In this document: one piece after another, positions 1 through 6,236 of the stretch
Position numbering within the stretch: the first letter of the stretch is position 1
How the letters are laid out: each line of letters opens with the position of its first letter
Virus record (IMG/VR): IMGVR_UViG_3300024262_000117
Location: 1-35,594 of that record
DNA length: 35,594 nt
Source of the DNA: a virus
Strand: one strand, 5' to 3'
Position numbers and translations under genes: made by a program
Notes under the pieces: generated by a model
What the model was told of the DNA's origin: nothing
The model's database searches: none
Seen by the model: only the letters and a program-made list of their open reading frames with translations

Positions 1-7
1 TTACGAT

Positions 8-208
8 ATGAGTAAGTATGAAAACGTTGAATTTACTGAGATTGGAGTAGAAGCTAGGACAGATCTTGAGTTAGAGCTTTTAGCTAGGCTTGAGTATGTC
101 TATGAGGCTGCAATGAGAATCAATAAGCTGGAAGAAATGGCTAATAGTGATGATTGGTGGAATCTAAGATATGCTCTTAAATACGCAAATGGAGATTGTA
201 GGGACTAA
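8..208 (+). CDS. hypothetical protein, 66 aa
   Basis: I do not recognise this small acidic protein. It is rich in Glu and Leu in its first half (ELELLARLEYVYEAAMRI), which suggests a helical segment, and it ends in a Trp-Trp-containing stretch. Only seven bases precede the ATG, no stop lies upstream in frame, and no ribosome-binding site can be seen, so the real start could lie before the window. It precedes the GroES gene by about 70 bases on the same strand. Confidence 0.55.
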   Translation: MSKYENVEFTEIGVEARTDLELELLARLEYVYEAAMRINKLEEMANSDDWWNLRYALKYANGDCRD

Positions 209-280
209 AGAAGAGACAATTGACTACTTGATTGTGAGGAAAAATAAGGAAACTATTTATATTAGAAATAAGGAGAAACA

Positions 281-571
281 ATGGAATACCAACCTCTTAA
301 TGAAAATGTAATTGCAAGACTAATGGAACCAGAAGAAAAGAGTAAGGGCGGAATCGTACTATCTTCTTATACCAAAACTGGCAAACCTAAGGCCACCATT
401 CTATCTGTTGGTCCAGGTAGGATTCTAAACAATGGGACTTGTATCCCTGTTACTCTTAAACCTGGAGATGTTGTTGTTATAAATGAAAACTCTTTTCAAG
501 TAATTGAAGATGACATTGTTACGTTTACAGAAAATGATATTTTAGCTCTAATTCAAGATAGTTTTAGTTAG
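281..571 (+). CDS. groES: GroES-like co-chaperonin
   Basis: This 96-residue protein matches the GroES/Cpn10 family over its full usual length. The mobile loop that docks on GroEL is recognisable as EEKSKGGIVLS near residues 17-27. It is followed by the barrel motif ATILSVGPGRILNNG, then KPGDVVV, and the family ending TENDILALI. A strong AAGGAG site lies just before the ATG. GroES proteins cap the GroEL chamber in the cytoplasm. Phage versions (T4 gp31 is the functional precedent) usually adapt the host chaperonin for folding a virion protein. No GroEL is in the window, so use of the host GroEL is inferred. The stop is nine bases before the leader copy of the TilS-like gene. Confidence 0.9.
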   Translation: MEYQPLNENVIARLMEPEEKSKGGIVLSSYTKTGKPKATILSVGPGRILNNGTCIPVTLKPGDVVVINENSFQVIEDDIVTFTENDILALIQDSFS

Positions 572-578
572 GAATAAT

Positions 579-643
579 AGATGTTTAAGTTGCTTTGTAA
601 AATTCCAGATAAGTTTTATGTGGCATGTTCAGGGGGCCGAGAT
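579..643 (+). repeat. direct repeat, upstream copy (65 bp) of the tilS 5' end
   Basis: This segment is identical to 1398-1462. It carries the first 63 bases (21 codons, ending in the Asp codon of SGGRD) of the TilS-like gene plus two bases before the ATG. Identity stops exactly where the inserted HNH gene begins. The native ribosome-binding site (AGGA at 571-574 region) remains only with this upstream copy. Confidence 0.95.
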
Positions 644-649
644 AAATGA
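581..649 (+). pseudogene. truncated tilS 5' fragment, now a 22-codon leader ORF
   Basis: The reading frame gives MFKLLCKIPDKFYVACSGGR, then Asp-Lys and a stop. The first 21 residues equal the N-terminus of the TilS-like protein at 1400. The frame breaks directly after the PP-loop Asp because the HNH gene is inserted there. Its TGA (647-649) overlaps the ATG of the HNH gene (646-648) as ATGA, the arrangement that permits translational coupling. I infer that ribosomes loading at the original tilS ribosome-binding site now drive endonuclease translation. It cannot encode an active enzyme. Confidence 0.85.
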
Positions 650-1407
650 ATTATAAATTAAAAATGTTATATGGTAATAATATAACCAGTCATCCTGGAT
701 ACAAAGTTTGGCAAAAAATAAAATACAAATGCCACAATCCTAATCATAATATGTTTCACAATTATGGAGCAAAAGGAGTAACGCTCTCTAAAATTTGGCA
801 CAACTCTAAAGAATTTTTAAAGTGGTATGAAGAAAATTACTTAAAAGATGGAATAATTATAAGAATAGATGAGTCTAAGGGTTATAGTCCAGATAACTGT
901 AAATTTATAATTAAGTCGAATAGAGCAATAAGGCATAGAGGATTAAAATTTAAACTAATAAAAGAATTCGAACCATTGACTAGTCACCCGTGTTATTCTG
1001 TTTTACAAAGCATGAAGGCAAGGTGTTACAATAAATCTAAGAGCGACTACTATAGATATGGCGAAAGAGGTATCTATATTTGTAAAGAATGGCTTAAAGA
1101 TTCTGCTAAATTCCTGCTTTGGTGTGAGAATAATGGTTTTAAAAAAGGACTAACAATAGACAGAATTAATAATGATGGCCCATATTGTCCAGATAATTGT
1201 AGATTTACAGACCGAAAAACACAGGCGAACAATAGAAGAGGAGCTATTTTTAAAAATGCCAAGGGAGTCTATTTTGATAAAAATAGAGAAAAATGGTCAG
1301 CAGAATTGAAAGTGAATGGCAAAAGATATCGGTTAGGTAGATTTGATACTAAAAAAGACGCAATTAAAGCAAGAAAAAAAGCAGAAAGTAAGTATAGAGA
1401 TGTTTAA
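646..1407 (+). CDS. HNH homing endonuclease with duplicated HNH-like unit and AP2-like domain
   Basis: This 253-residue protein has two similar units. Unit one (about 14-100) contains TSHPGYKVWQKIKYKC and GYSPDNCKF. Unit two (about 112-198) contains TSHPCYSVLQSMKARC and LTIDRINNDG followed by CPDNCRF and QANNRR. The second matches the phage HNH endonuclease pattern best (IDRINNDG..sPdNCRf). The first is altered at that core (IRIDESKG) and may only bind DNA. The C-terminus (about 205-250, GVYFDKNREKWSAEL and LGRFDTKKDAIKA) is an AP2-like DNA-binding domain common in such nucleases. The gene lies between two 65-bp copies of the tilS 5' end, its start overlaps the leader stop, and its stop overlaps the rebuilt tilS start. 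No group I intron core was recognised. Role as a freestanding homing nuclease is inferred from family and position. Confidence 0.85.
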   Translation: MNYKLKMLYGNNITSHPGYKVWQKIKYKCHNPNHNMFHNYGAKGVTLSKIWHNSKEFLKWYEENYLKDGIIIRIDESKGYSPDNCKFIIKSNRAIRHRGLKFKLIKEFEPLTSHPCYSVLQSMKARCYNKSKSDYYRYGERGIYICKEWLKDSAKFLLWCENNGFKKGLTIDRINNDGPYCPDNCRFTDRKTQANNRRGAIFKNAKGVYFDKNREKWSAELKVNGKRYRLGRFDTKKDAIKARKKAESKYRDV

Positions 1408-1462
1408 GTTGCTTTGTAAAATTCCAGATAAGTTTTATGTGGCATGTTCAGGGGGCCGAGAT
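1398..1462 (+). repeat. direct repeat, downstream copy (65 bp) that rebuilds tilS
   Basis: This copy is identical to 579-643. It supplies codons 1-21 to the intact TilS-like reading frame. The last bases of the HNH gene (GATGTTTAA) are read from its beginning, so HNH stop and tilS start overlap. Recombination between the two copies would remove the HNH gene precisely. Confidence 0.95.
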
Positions 1463-2002
1463 TCTTGTGTTGTCCTAAATTTCCTTTCTAGTCATAAAGG
1501 TTTTAGTGGGATTATCCATTGCCACCACGGAACTAAGCATTCTGATGATGCATTGAATTTTGTTAAAAGTATTGGTGTAAAAAACAATTGGGGAACTATT
1601 AGTAAATTCGAATTTCTTAAAGAAGGAAAGCCAGAAGACCAGAGTCAAGAAGAACATTGGTCGAATTGGCGAAGAGAAGTATTTAACTCGCTACCCCATC
1701 CAGTTATTACAGGGCATAAAATTCAGGATGCAAAAGAATGGTGGATTATGTCTTCTTTGCATGGAGAAGGAAAGCTTATTCCGGTGGAATCTGGCAACGT
1801 TCTAAGGCCATTCCTAGCGACTAGTAACAAAGAAATTGAAGACTGGGCTGAGCGCAAGATGGTAAAATGGATTGAAGATCCTAGTAACCAGTCACGAAAA
1901 TATGCTAGAAATATTGTTAGATATGATATTATGGAACATGCAGAGAAAATTAATCCTGGGCTAAGTAAGACAATTAGAAAAAAATATCTAAATGCTCAGT
2001 AA
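1400..2002 (+). CDS. tilS: TilS-like tRNA(Ile)-lysidine synthase (PP-loop ATPase)
   Basis: This 200-residue protein has the N-type PP-loop SGGRDS (residues 17-22), an HHG motif near 42-44, an EEHWSNWRREVF helix equivalent to the TilS EAxARxxRY region, a HxxxDxxE motif (GHKIQDAKEWW), RPFL, WIEDPSNQ and RNIVR. In that order these are characteristic of TilS, which attaches lysine to C34 of tRNA-Ile(CAU) so that it reads AUA. It has only the catalytic domain, as do short TilS forms. The ATG at 1400 is chosen because the 5' repeat at 581 begins at the same codon after a proper ribosome-binding site. Upstream of 1400 the site is weak, so coupling to the overlapping HNH gene is likely. It could modify a phage-encoded tRNA outside the window. 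Confidence 0.8.
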   Translation: MFKLLCKIPDKFYVACSGGRDSCVVLNFLSSHKGFSGIIHCHHGTKHSDDALNFVKSIGVKNNWGTISKFEFLKEGKPEDQSQEEHWSNWRREVFNSLPHPVITGHKIQDAKEWWIMSSLHGEGKLIPVESGNVLRPFLATSNKEIEDWAERKMVKWIEDPSNQSRKYARNIVRYDIMEHAEKINPGLSKTIRKKYLNAQ

Positions 2003-2180
2003 TACAACAAAAGCTTGGTATGTCATTGTATGGACTGATCATACTTGGTCTCGGCATTCTGTTGAAATTAAAGAAAGTGACATTAAGACACTGGGGATTG
2101 AAAGCGTTGTCCGTTTGATAGTTCCTAAGTCTGATAATGTTTATTCGTATTTTGTAGATTCTAAGCAAAGAACAAATTAA
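1992..2180 (+). CDS. hypothetical protein, 62 aa
   Basis: This small protein is not recognised. It contains an aromatic N-terminal strand (KAWYVIVWTDHTWSRHSV) and reads as a compact alpha/beta fold without Cys pairs, signal or membrane segment. Its ATG overlaps the last 11 bases of the TilS-like gene in another frame, which supports translation as part of the same transcript. No strong ribosome-binding site is visible. Confidence 0.5.
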   Translation: MLSNTTKAWYVIVWTDHTWSRHSVEIKESDIKTLGIESVVRLIVPKSDNVYSYFVDSKQRTN

Positions 2181-2236
2181 TAGTGCTATTATCTATGTAA
2201 GCATTTTGTTCGGTATAACAATAGAAAGGGTGGTTT

Positions 2237-2707
2237 ATGAATTCACCTATTGTAAGATGGTGGTCGGTATTTTCTGTTACGCTTTTGACTTCACTCTTTT
2301 TAATGATAAACGGTGGAGCTAAATTCATACTAGACAGTGATGTCACTTATATTTCTTGGTTAATTATAGCATCCTTTGTAGCTGGATCTATTAAGGTTGG
2401 ATTAGTAGCTAAAACTGGCCCGCCAGACGGCTTTCAGGGAAGAAAAGATTCTCATATGGTTAAATTCTTTTTAAATACATGTGCCTCTCTTGGGTTACTT
2501 GGAACCATTATTGGGATCATGATAGCTATGAAGGGAAACCTATCTGAATTAGATCCTTCCAATGCTAATGCAATCAAGGCAACTCTTTCAACTGTATATT
2601 CTGGAGTAGGGGCAGCTCTAGTAACTACAATGTTAGGAGTGTTAGCTGGCCTAAGTCTTAGAATGCAGTGGGCGATGATCGCTATGGGAGAAGAGGATAT
2701 CTCTTGA
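2237..2707 (+). CDS. MotA/TolQ/ExbB-like inner-membrane protein
   Basis: The 156-residue protein has hydrophobic segments near 7-25, 40-58, 82-98 and 118-140. The third carries GLLGTIIGIMIAMKG, the signature of the ExbB/TolQ/MotA proton-channel family, and the fourth (TVYSGVGAALVTTMLGVLAGL) matches the last helix of that family. These proteins form a pentameric channel in the inner membrane that works with a single-pass partner of the ExbD/TolR/MotB type. The next two genes overlap it and include such a single-pass partner. It is shorter than chromosomal ExbB because the long cytoplasmic loop is reduced. A GGGTGG ribosome-binding site precedes the ATG. Function in the phage cycle is unknown. 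Confidence 0.75.
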   Translation: MNSPIVRWWSVFSVTLLTSLFLMINGGAKFILDSDVTYISWLIIASFVAGSIKVGLVAKTGPPDGFQGRKDSHMVKFFLNTCASLGLLGTIIGIMIAMKGNLSELDPSNANAIKATLSTVYSGVGAALVTTMLGVLAGLSLRMQWAMIAMGEEDIS

Positions 2708-3291
2708 ACGAAACCAATTCAAAAGACCTTCTTTACAATCTAATGATGTCCTTTCTTGTGCTATTTGTACTTGCGCTGATGTTGATAAACATTCCAGTAG
2801 AAGAACAGACTGGAGACATTGATAGTAATAACCAAATAATGGTAACACTTAGATGGGAGCAAAACTGTGATGTAGATATTCACATGATGCTACCAGATGG
2901 TCGAAAGGTGTTTTACAACGAACGAAATCAGCCTCCAGCCTTTCTTGACATCGATGTTACAAACTGGAACACCTACATTAATCCAAATGGTGGATTTCAT
3001 ATTATCAAGAATAACGAAGAAATAATCTCTCTTAGAGATGTAGTTTATGGAGAATATGTAATTAATACACATCTATTCAACATGTATGAAGAATCATCTG
3101 TTAAAATAGAAGTAATCGTTTACGACATAGAACATAAGAGTATAATTTATGCCACAGAAAGAGTGATGGGGCGGGAAAACTCTCAAGAGCATATTGTTAG
3201 ATTTAAGCTTGTAGAGGGGAATTTGCCGTCTCTATTCTCAGTTTTAGAAGTTAGAGACGATGAACCGATTTACTTTATTGGAGGACGATGA
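2704..3291 (+). CDS. TolR/ExbD-position membrane protein with periplasmic beta-sandwich-like domain
   Basis: I place the start at the TTG at 2704, which overlaps the upstream stop as TTGA and has GGAGAAGAGGA just before it. A longer ATG start at 2668 is possible but lacks a good site. The 195-residue product has one transmembrane helix (LMMSFLVLFVLALMLINI, about 12-29) preceded by an Asp, as in ExbD/TolR partners. The outside part has LRWEQNCDVDIHMMLPDG, resembling the DUF2135/YfaP-type W..DxDLH..PdG motif of extracytoplasmic beta-sandwich domains. Coupled to the ExbB-like gene, it is inferred to be the force-transmitting partner, though a standard ExbD fold is not evident. Confidence 0.6.
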   Translation: MNETNSKDLLYNLMMSFLVLFVLALMLINIPVEEQTGDIDSNNQIMVTLRWEQNCDVDIHMMLPDGRKVFYNERNQPPAFLDIDVTNWNTYINPNGGFHIIKNNEEIISLRDVVYGEYVINTHLFNMYEESSVKIEVIVYDIEHKSIIYATERVMGRENSQEHIVRFKLVEGNLPSLFSVLEVRDDEPIYFIGGR

Positions 3292-3749
3292 GTAATATAG
3301 TAATAGGCTTGTTAGGACTAGGAATAACTTGTCTAGTATCTTTCGTAATTGCATTTAGAAACACTAAATGGACGCTTGTTCTGTTGATTCCTATTATAAC
3401 ATGTTTTGCTTACCTAACTACTTTTTCTTATCAAGACTTTTTAGGATACCCAGTTTCTAAAACTTGGGAAGAAATGCCGAATGAGTTGAGGGTTGTTTTC
3501 TTTAAGGTAAATGGAAAAAAATCAATTGATATTTGGACACAAGAAGGAAGTAAAACTAGGTTGATCCAACTACCGGCCTCTAAAGAAGCCGAGAGTCTTC
3601 TTAATAAGTTTAAAGGTGCAATGAAAAAAGGCGGAATAGTTACTTTAGAAAAAGTTGATCCTAAAGACATAGAAGGGCCGAGTGGATCATTCCCTTATAA
3701 ATTCAAATCAATTGGAGATGTGATTCCTGGGTCATTGCCACCTAAATAG
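3288..3749 (+). CDS. two-TM membrane protein, unknown function
   Basis: The 153-residue protein starts with two hydrophobic helices (about 3-22 and 28-45) followed by a soluble basic domain (about 55-153) ending in Pro-rich GSLPPK. Its ATG overlaps the stop of the preceding gene (ATGA), so the three membrane genes form one translational unit. No family was recognised. I infer an accessory subunit of the ExbB/TolR-like complex from gene order only. The TnpB remnant begins immediately after its stop, so its C-terminus might have been altered by that insertion. Confidence 0.65.
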   Translation: MSNIVIGLLGLGITCLVSFVIAFRNTKWTLVLLIPIITCFAYLTTFSYQDFLGYPVSKTWEEMPNELRVVFFKVNGKKSIDIWTQEGSKTRLIQLPASKEAESLLNKFKGAMKKGGIVTLEKVDPKDIEGPSGSFPYKFKSIGDVIPGSLPPK

Positions 3750-3750
3750 A

Positions 3751-3954
3751 AACAAAAAACAATTTAAATGTCTCCAATGTGGACATAGCGAGGATGCTGA
3801 CATTAATGCATCTAAAAACATTGTAACCTCAGGACTTGAGGGGATTGCTGAATGCTTATCTTTAACACCTAATCAGGTAAAAGATTTGCTATCTTCAGAA
3901 CTTGAAACAACACTCCAGAGTTTAAACCTACTCCAGAGAAACCCCTGCCTTTAG
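3751..3954 (+). pseudogene. tnpB: TnpB (IS200/IS605 OrfB) C-terminal remnant
   Basis: No start codon exists. The frame from 3751 reads NKKQFKCLQCGHSEDADINA followed by SKNI. This is the second half of the TnpB zinc finger and the DxNAsxNI motif carrying the last RuvC Asp. It ends with LLQRNPCL and a TAG that lies inside the right-end hairpin at 3942-3962, exactly as in intact IS605-type elements where the tnpB 3' end overlaps the omegaRNA. Everything upstream of the second zinc Cys pair is missing, and the frame joins directly to the end of the membrane protein gene. About 68 of some 400 residues survive. It is a dead transposon relic, though the RNA-coding end may persist. Confidence 0.8.
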
Positions 3955-3962
3955 GTATGGGG
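3942..3962 (+). mobile_element. IS200/IS605-type right-end hairpin, copy 1
   Basis: The sequence CCCCTGCCTTTAGGTATGGG plus one G folds as a CCCC/GGGG stem, a bulged T, a TGCC/GGTA stem and a TTTA loop. Imperfect bulged hairpins of this kind mark the right end of IS200/IS605 elements and the 3' end of the TnpB guide RNA. The tnpB remnant stop codon lies within it. Confidence 0.75.
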
Positions 3963-3987
3963 AGAAGTCATTAAATAAGCAAGTAAG

Positions 3988-4008
3988 CCCCTGCCTTTAG
4001 GTATGGGG
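3988..4008 (+). mobile_element. IS200/IS605-type right-end hairpin, copy 2
   Basis: This is an exact second copy of the hairpin, 46 bases after the first; identity extends into GGGGAG on the 3' side. It is not accompanied by a second tnpB fragment. It could be the trace of a second insertion or of tandem duplication of the right end. Confidence 0.7.
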
Positions 4009-4104
4009 AGGAATTGCTTCCCTACGCCTTACTACTAAAAAAACAAAAAAAGTATATTTTATTATAGAAAATCCATTTATATAATATAAAAGAGGATAAG
4101 AATT
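4009..4104 (+). promoter_or_regulatory. AT-rich leader upstream of the cupin gene
   Basis: The stretch is A/T rich and includes TATAAT at 4080-4085 about 20 bases before the ATG, but no convincing -35 hexamer lies at the correct distance. AGAGGATAAG serves as the ribosome-binding site. A promoter here is possible but weakly supported. Confidence 0.25.
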
Positions 4105-4521
4105 ATGAAAGATAGAAACAATAAAGAAATGAAATCGAATAAACCCAGTGAATACACGATGAATAGCTGGGGTAAATATGTTGACGTTAATAGTACAGAT
4201 AAAACATTAACAAGAGAAGTTCACGTAAAGCCCCGTGGCTGCATGTCTTATAGAAGACATAATAAGAAATCAAAACTATGGATGGTAGCTAAGGGCAAAA
4301 TCAACATAGTTTTAAACGATAACCCGATTATTCTTTCTGAGTTTGATGTGGTTGTTATTCCACAGCATGTTTGGCATACAGCATACTTAGAGGCTGGTTC
4401 AGAGCCAGTTATAATAATTGAAACTTGGTTTAGTAAAACTGGTGAATTATTGGAAGATGATATAGAAAGAAAGAGTCTTCCAGAATTCGTGCCACTTTAT
4501 ATTGGATATAATGGCATCTAG
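4105..4521 (+). CDS. cupin protein, mannose-6-phosphate isomerase type II-like
   Basis: The 138-residue protein is a single cupin. It has WGKYVDVN, then the strand motif REVHVKPRGCMSYRRHNKKS, followed by WMVAKGKINIVLND and VVIPQHVWHTAYLEAGSEPV and IIETWFSK. This resembles the C-terminal isomerase domain of ManC/AlgA-type proteins (WG...L.......V.PG..LSLQ.HHHR.E.W.V..G), with the first metal-site HxH partly altered to RRH-N. Short stand-alone versions are common in phages and polysaccharide clusters. A sugar-phosphate or ligand-binding role is inferred; catalytic activity is uncertain. It is followed by a terminator, so it closes its transcript. Confidence 0.65.
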   Translation: MKDRNNKEMKSNKPSEYTMNSWGKYVDVNSTDKTLTREVHVKPRGCMSYRRHNKKSKLWMVAKGKINIVLNDNPIILSEFDVVVIPQHVWHTAYLEAGSEPVIIIETWFSKTGELLEDDIERKSLPEFVPLYIGYNGI

Positions 4522-4565
4522 TTAAATGCTTTAGAAATATTGGTTTTAAAAACATGATGACTTAA

Positions 4566-4599
4566 GGGGAGATCCGAATCAGGTCTCCCCGACATTTTT
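4566..4599 (+). terminator. rho-independent terminator after the cupin gene
   Basis: GGGGAGA and TCTCCCC (4566-4590) form a strong stem around a short central loop with extra GG/CC pairing, followed by GACATTTTT. It ends the upstream transcript just before the promoter at 4612. Confidence 0.85.
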
Positions 4600-4611
4600 C
4601 GAACTTTTCAC

Positions 4612-4640
4612 TTGACAGATCGTCGATAGTGTGCTATACT
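4612..4640 (+). promoter_or_regulatory. sigma70-type promoter with extended -10
   Basis: TTGACA (4612-4617), a 17-base spacer and TATACT (4635-4640), with TG one base before the -10 hexamer (TGCTATACT). It lies right after a terminator and drives the operon from the deaminase at 4666. Much of its spacer is shared with the promoter at 10556 (CTTGACAGAT and AGTGTGCTATA in both). Confidence 0.85.
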
Positions 4641-4665
4641 CCAGTATGAGAATGGAGTCAACTAC

Positions 4666-5040
4666 ATGACGAATACGGTGAGGAACAGAATCAAGGGGGC
4701 GGCAAAAGCTGCTTTGAATTGTGACGATAGATTTAAAATAGGATGTGTAGTCTATAGGGGTGGTAATTTACTCAGCTCTGGATTTAATCAAATGTCAAAA
4801 ACTAACCCATCTGCCTGTGAGCATTATGAATTTCCTTTTCCTCATGCAGAATACAATGCAGTGAAAAGCGTCTGCTCCAACATTCTTCGAAAGTGTAGTC
4901 TCTATGTAGCTAGAATTGATAGATTTGGAAACTACGCTATGGCAAAGCCTTGTTGTAAGTGTCAGAAAATGCTCAAAGGCTTCGGAATTAAAACTGTATA
5001 CTACACAACGAACAATGGAATTGAAAAGATTAAACTTTAA
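4666..5040 (+). CDS. zinc-dependent deoxycytidylate/cytidine deaminase family protein
   Basis: The 124-residue protein has the deaminase metal site: HAE with His60 and catalytic Glu62, and PCCKC near residues 91-95. The region FKIGCVVYRGG...SSGFNQM is typical of the dCMP/tRNA deaminase superfamily. Members hydrolyse the 4-amino group of a cytosine-containing substrate. The substrate is not clear, since a more typical dCMP deaminase is encoded at 12981. Its start follows TGGAG by eight bases. It is the first gene downstream of the promoter at 4612, so it is probably expressed early. Confidence 0.75.
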   Translation: MTNTVRNRIKGAAKAALNCDDRFKIGCVVYRGGNLLSSGFNQMSKTNPSACEHYEFPFPHAEYNAVKSVCSNILRKCSLYVARIDRFGNYAMAKPCCKCQKMLKGFGIKTVYYTTNNGIEKIKL

Positions 5041-5048
5041 GGAACAAA

Positions 5049-6224
5049 TTGAGTATAGAAGAACAATTTAAAAATATATACAATGATAAACTTACAAACG
5101 CTGTCTCTTCTTTGTTTACCAAGGGGCTTAAGAATGATGAATGTTTTCTGTATGCTAATTTGATTTCAAGACTACAGAAGTTTCCTACTGAGAGAATCCC
5201 AACAATGGCTGTGTCTCTTAATAAGAAAAATAGAAACATTTGTTTAATTTATAATCCTAAGTTTGTTGAAGAGATTAGCTTCGAAGAGCTTCAAGGTGTA
5301 ATTATTCACGAATCTTCTCATATCGTAAATATGCACTTTGATAGAGGAGAGGGGAAAGATCCCTCTAAGTTTAATATTGCTGCTGACATTGCAATTAATC
5401 AGCAAATTATTGAATCTGGATTCTCATTACCGAAAGGTGTTGTTCTTCCTATTGACGATATGGAGCCTTGGAGAGATGCGGAATATTATTATGATTATAT
5501 TTGTAAGAACCCCGAATGTCTAGAACAGTTTGGTGGAACATTAAGAGAAGGAACTTGTGATAATCACGACGATTGGAAAGAGATATCTGATTCAGTTGAA
5601 GCTACTGAAAAGGCTAGAAGTTTAGTTAAGAAAGTTGCTGAAGAAGGATTGCGACACGGAAATAATGCTGGAAACCATTGGCTTGATATTCTAGCAAAGA
5701 GATCTAAAAAGAACTGGAAAGCTGAGCTTAGAGCTTTTTTTCAACCGTCAACATACAACGTAGCATACAAAACAAATAGATTTGACAAACGTAGAACATA
5801 CCACGATGGGTCCGACATGATTCCAGCTAGGCATAAAACCCCGTTTAGACACAAGGTTTTTGTTGCCGTCGATGTATCTGGATCAATTACAGATGAGCAA
5901 ATTAGTTGCTTTATCGGAGAAATTATCAAAATGAAAGAATGTGCTGACATAGTAACACTAATTTTTGATACAGAGATTGTTCAAGAGATTAGAGATGTCA
6001 AGAGTAAAGTAACGGTCAAGGGGAGAGGTGGAACGTGTTTTCAGCCAATATTTGATAGACTAGCAAAAGAAAAGGACGAGAGAAACGTTGTTATCTTAAC
6101 AGATGGATACGCCGACACTCGTTTGAATATTCCTTCTAGGACTAAAGCCTTGTGGGCTGTAATACCTGGAGGAAGAAAAGAAGATTTACCTGGAAAAGTT
6201 ATTTCGCTACCTAACTATCTTTAA
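5049..6224 (+). CDS. metallopeptidase-like plus VWA domain protein (DUF2201 type)
   Basis: A TTG start at 5049 follows AAGGAAC. The 391-residue protein has an HESSH zinc-peptidase motif (His87, Glu88, His91) within a DUF2201-like N-terminal region, including FNIAADIAINQQI. Its C-terminal VWA-like domain carries the metal-ion adhesion motif DVSGS (275-279), GGTCFQP and LTDGYAD. Such proteins occur next to MoxR-type AAA+ ATPases, and here the ATPase gene follows after 12 bases. In that family pairing the ATPase is thought to act as a chaperone or remodeller for the VWA protein. The target in phage infection is unknown. The zinc motif is intact, so protease activity is possible. Confidence 0.8.
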   Translation: MSIEEQFKNIYNDKLTNAVSSLFTKGLKNDECFLYANLISRLQKFPTERIPTMAVSLNKKNRNICLIYNPKFVEEISFEELQGVIIHESSHIVNMHFDRGEGKDPSKFNIAADIAINQQIIESGFSLPKGVVLPIDDMEPWRDAEYYYDYICKNPECLEQFGGTLREGTCDNHDDWKEISDSVEATEKARSLVKKVAEEGLRHGNNAGNHWLDILAKRSKKNWKAELRAFFQPSTYNVAYKTNRFDKRRTYHDGSDMIPARHKTPFRHKVFVAVDVSGSITDEQISCFIGEIIKMKECADIVTLIFDTEIVQEIRDVKSKVTVKGRGGTCFQPIFDRLAKEKDERNVVILTDGYADTRLNIPSRTKALWAVIPGGRKEDLPGKVISLPNYL

Positions 6225-6236
6225 TAAGGAGAAAGA

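Noticed and set aside
581-1462. Group I intron in the TilS-like gene
   Set aside because: The 63-base coding start is present on both sides of the HNH gene, the downstream copy gives a complete gene without splicing, and no intron core could be recognised.
2237-3749. A complete Zorya defence system
   Set aside because: Only a channel-type and a single-pass protein are seen; no ZorB OmpA-like domain and no ZorC, ZorD or ZorE genes are nearby.
3942-4008. CRISPR array formed by the two identical hairpin sequences
   Set aside because: Only two copies occur, one lies at a tnpB stop codon, and they match the right end of IS200/IS605-type elements better than CRISPR repeats.
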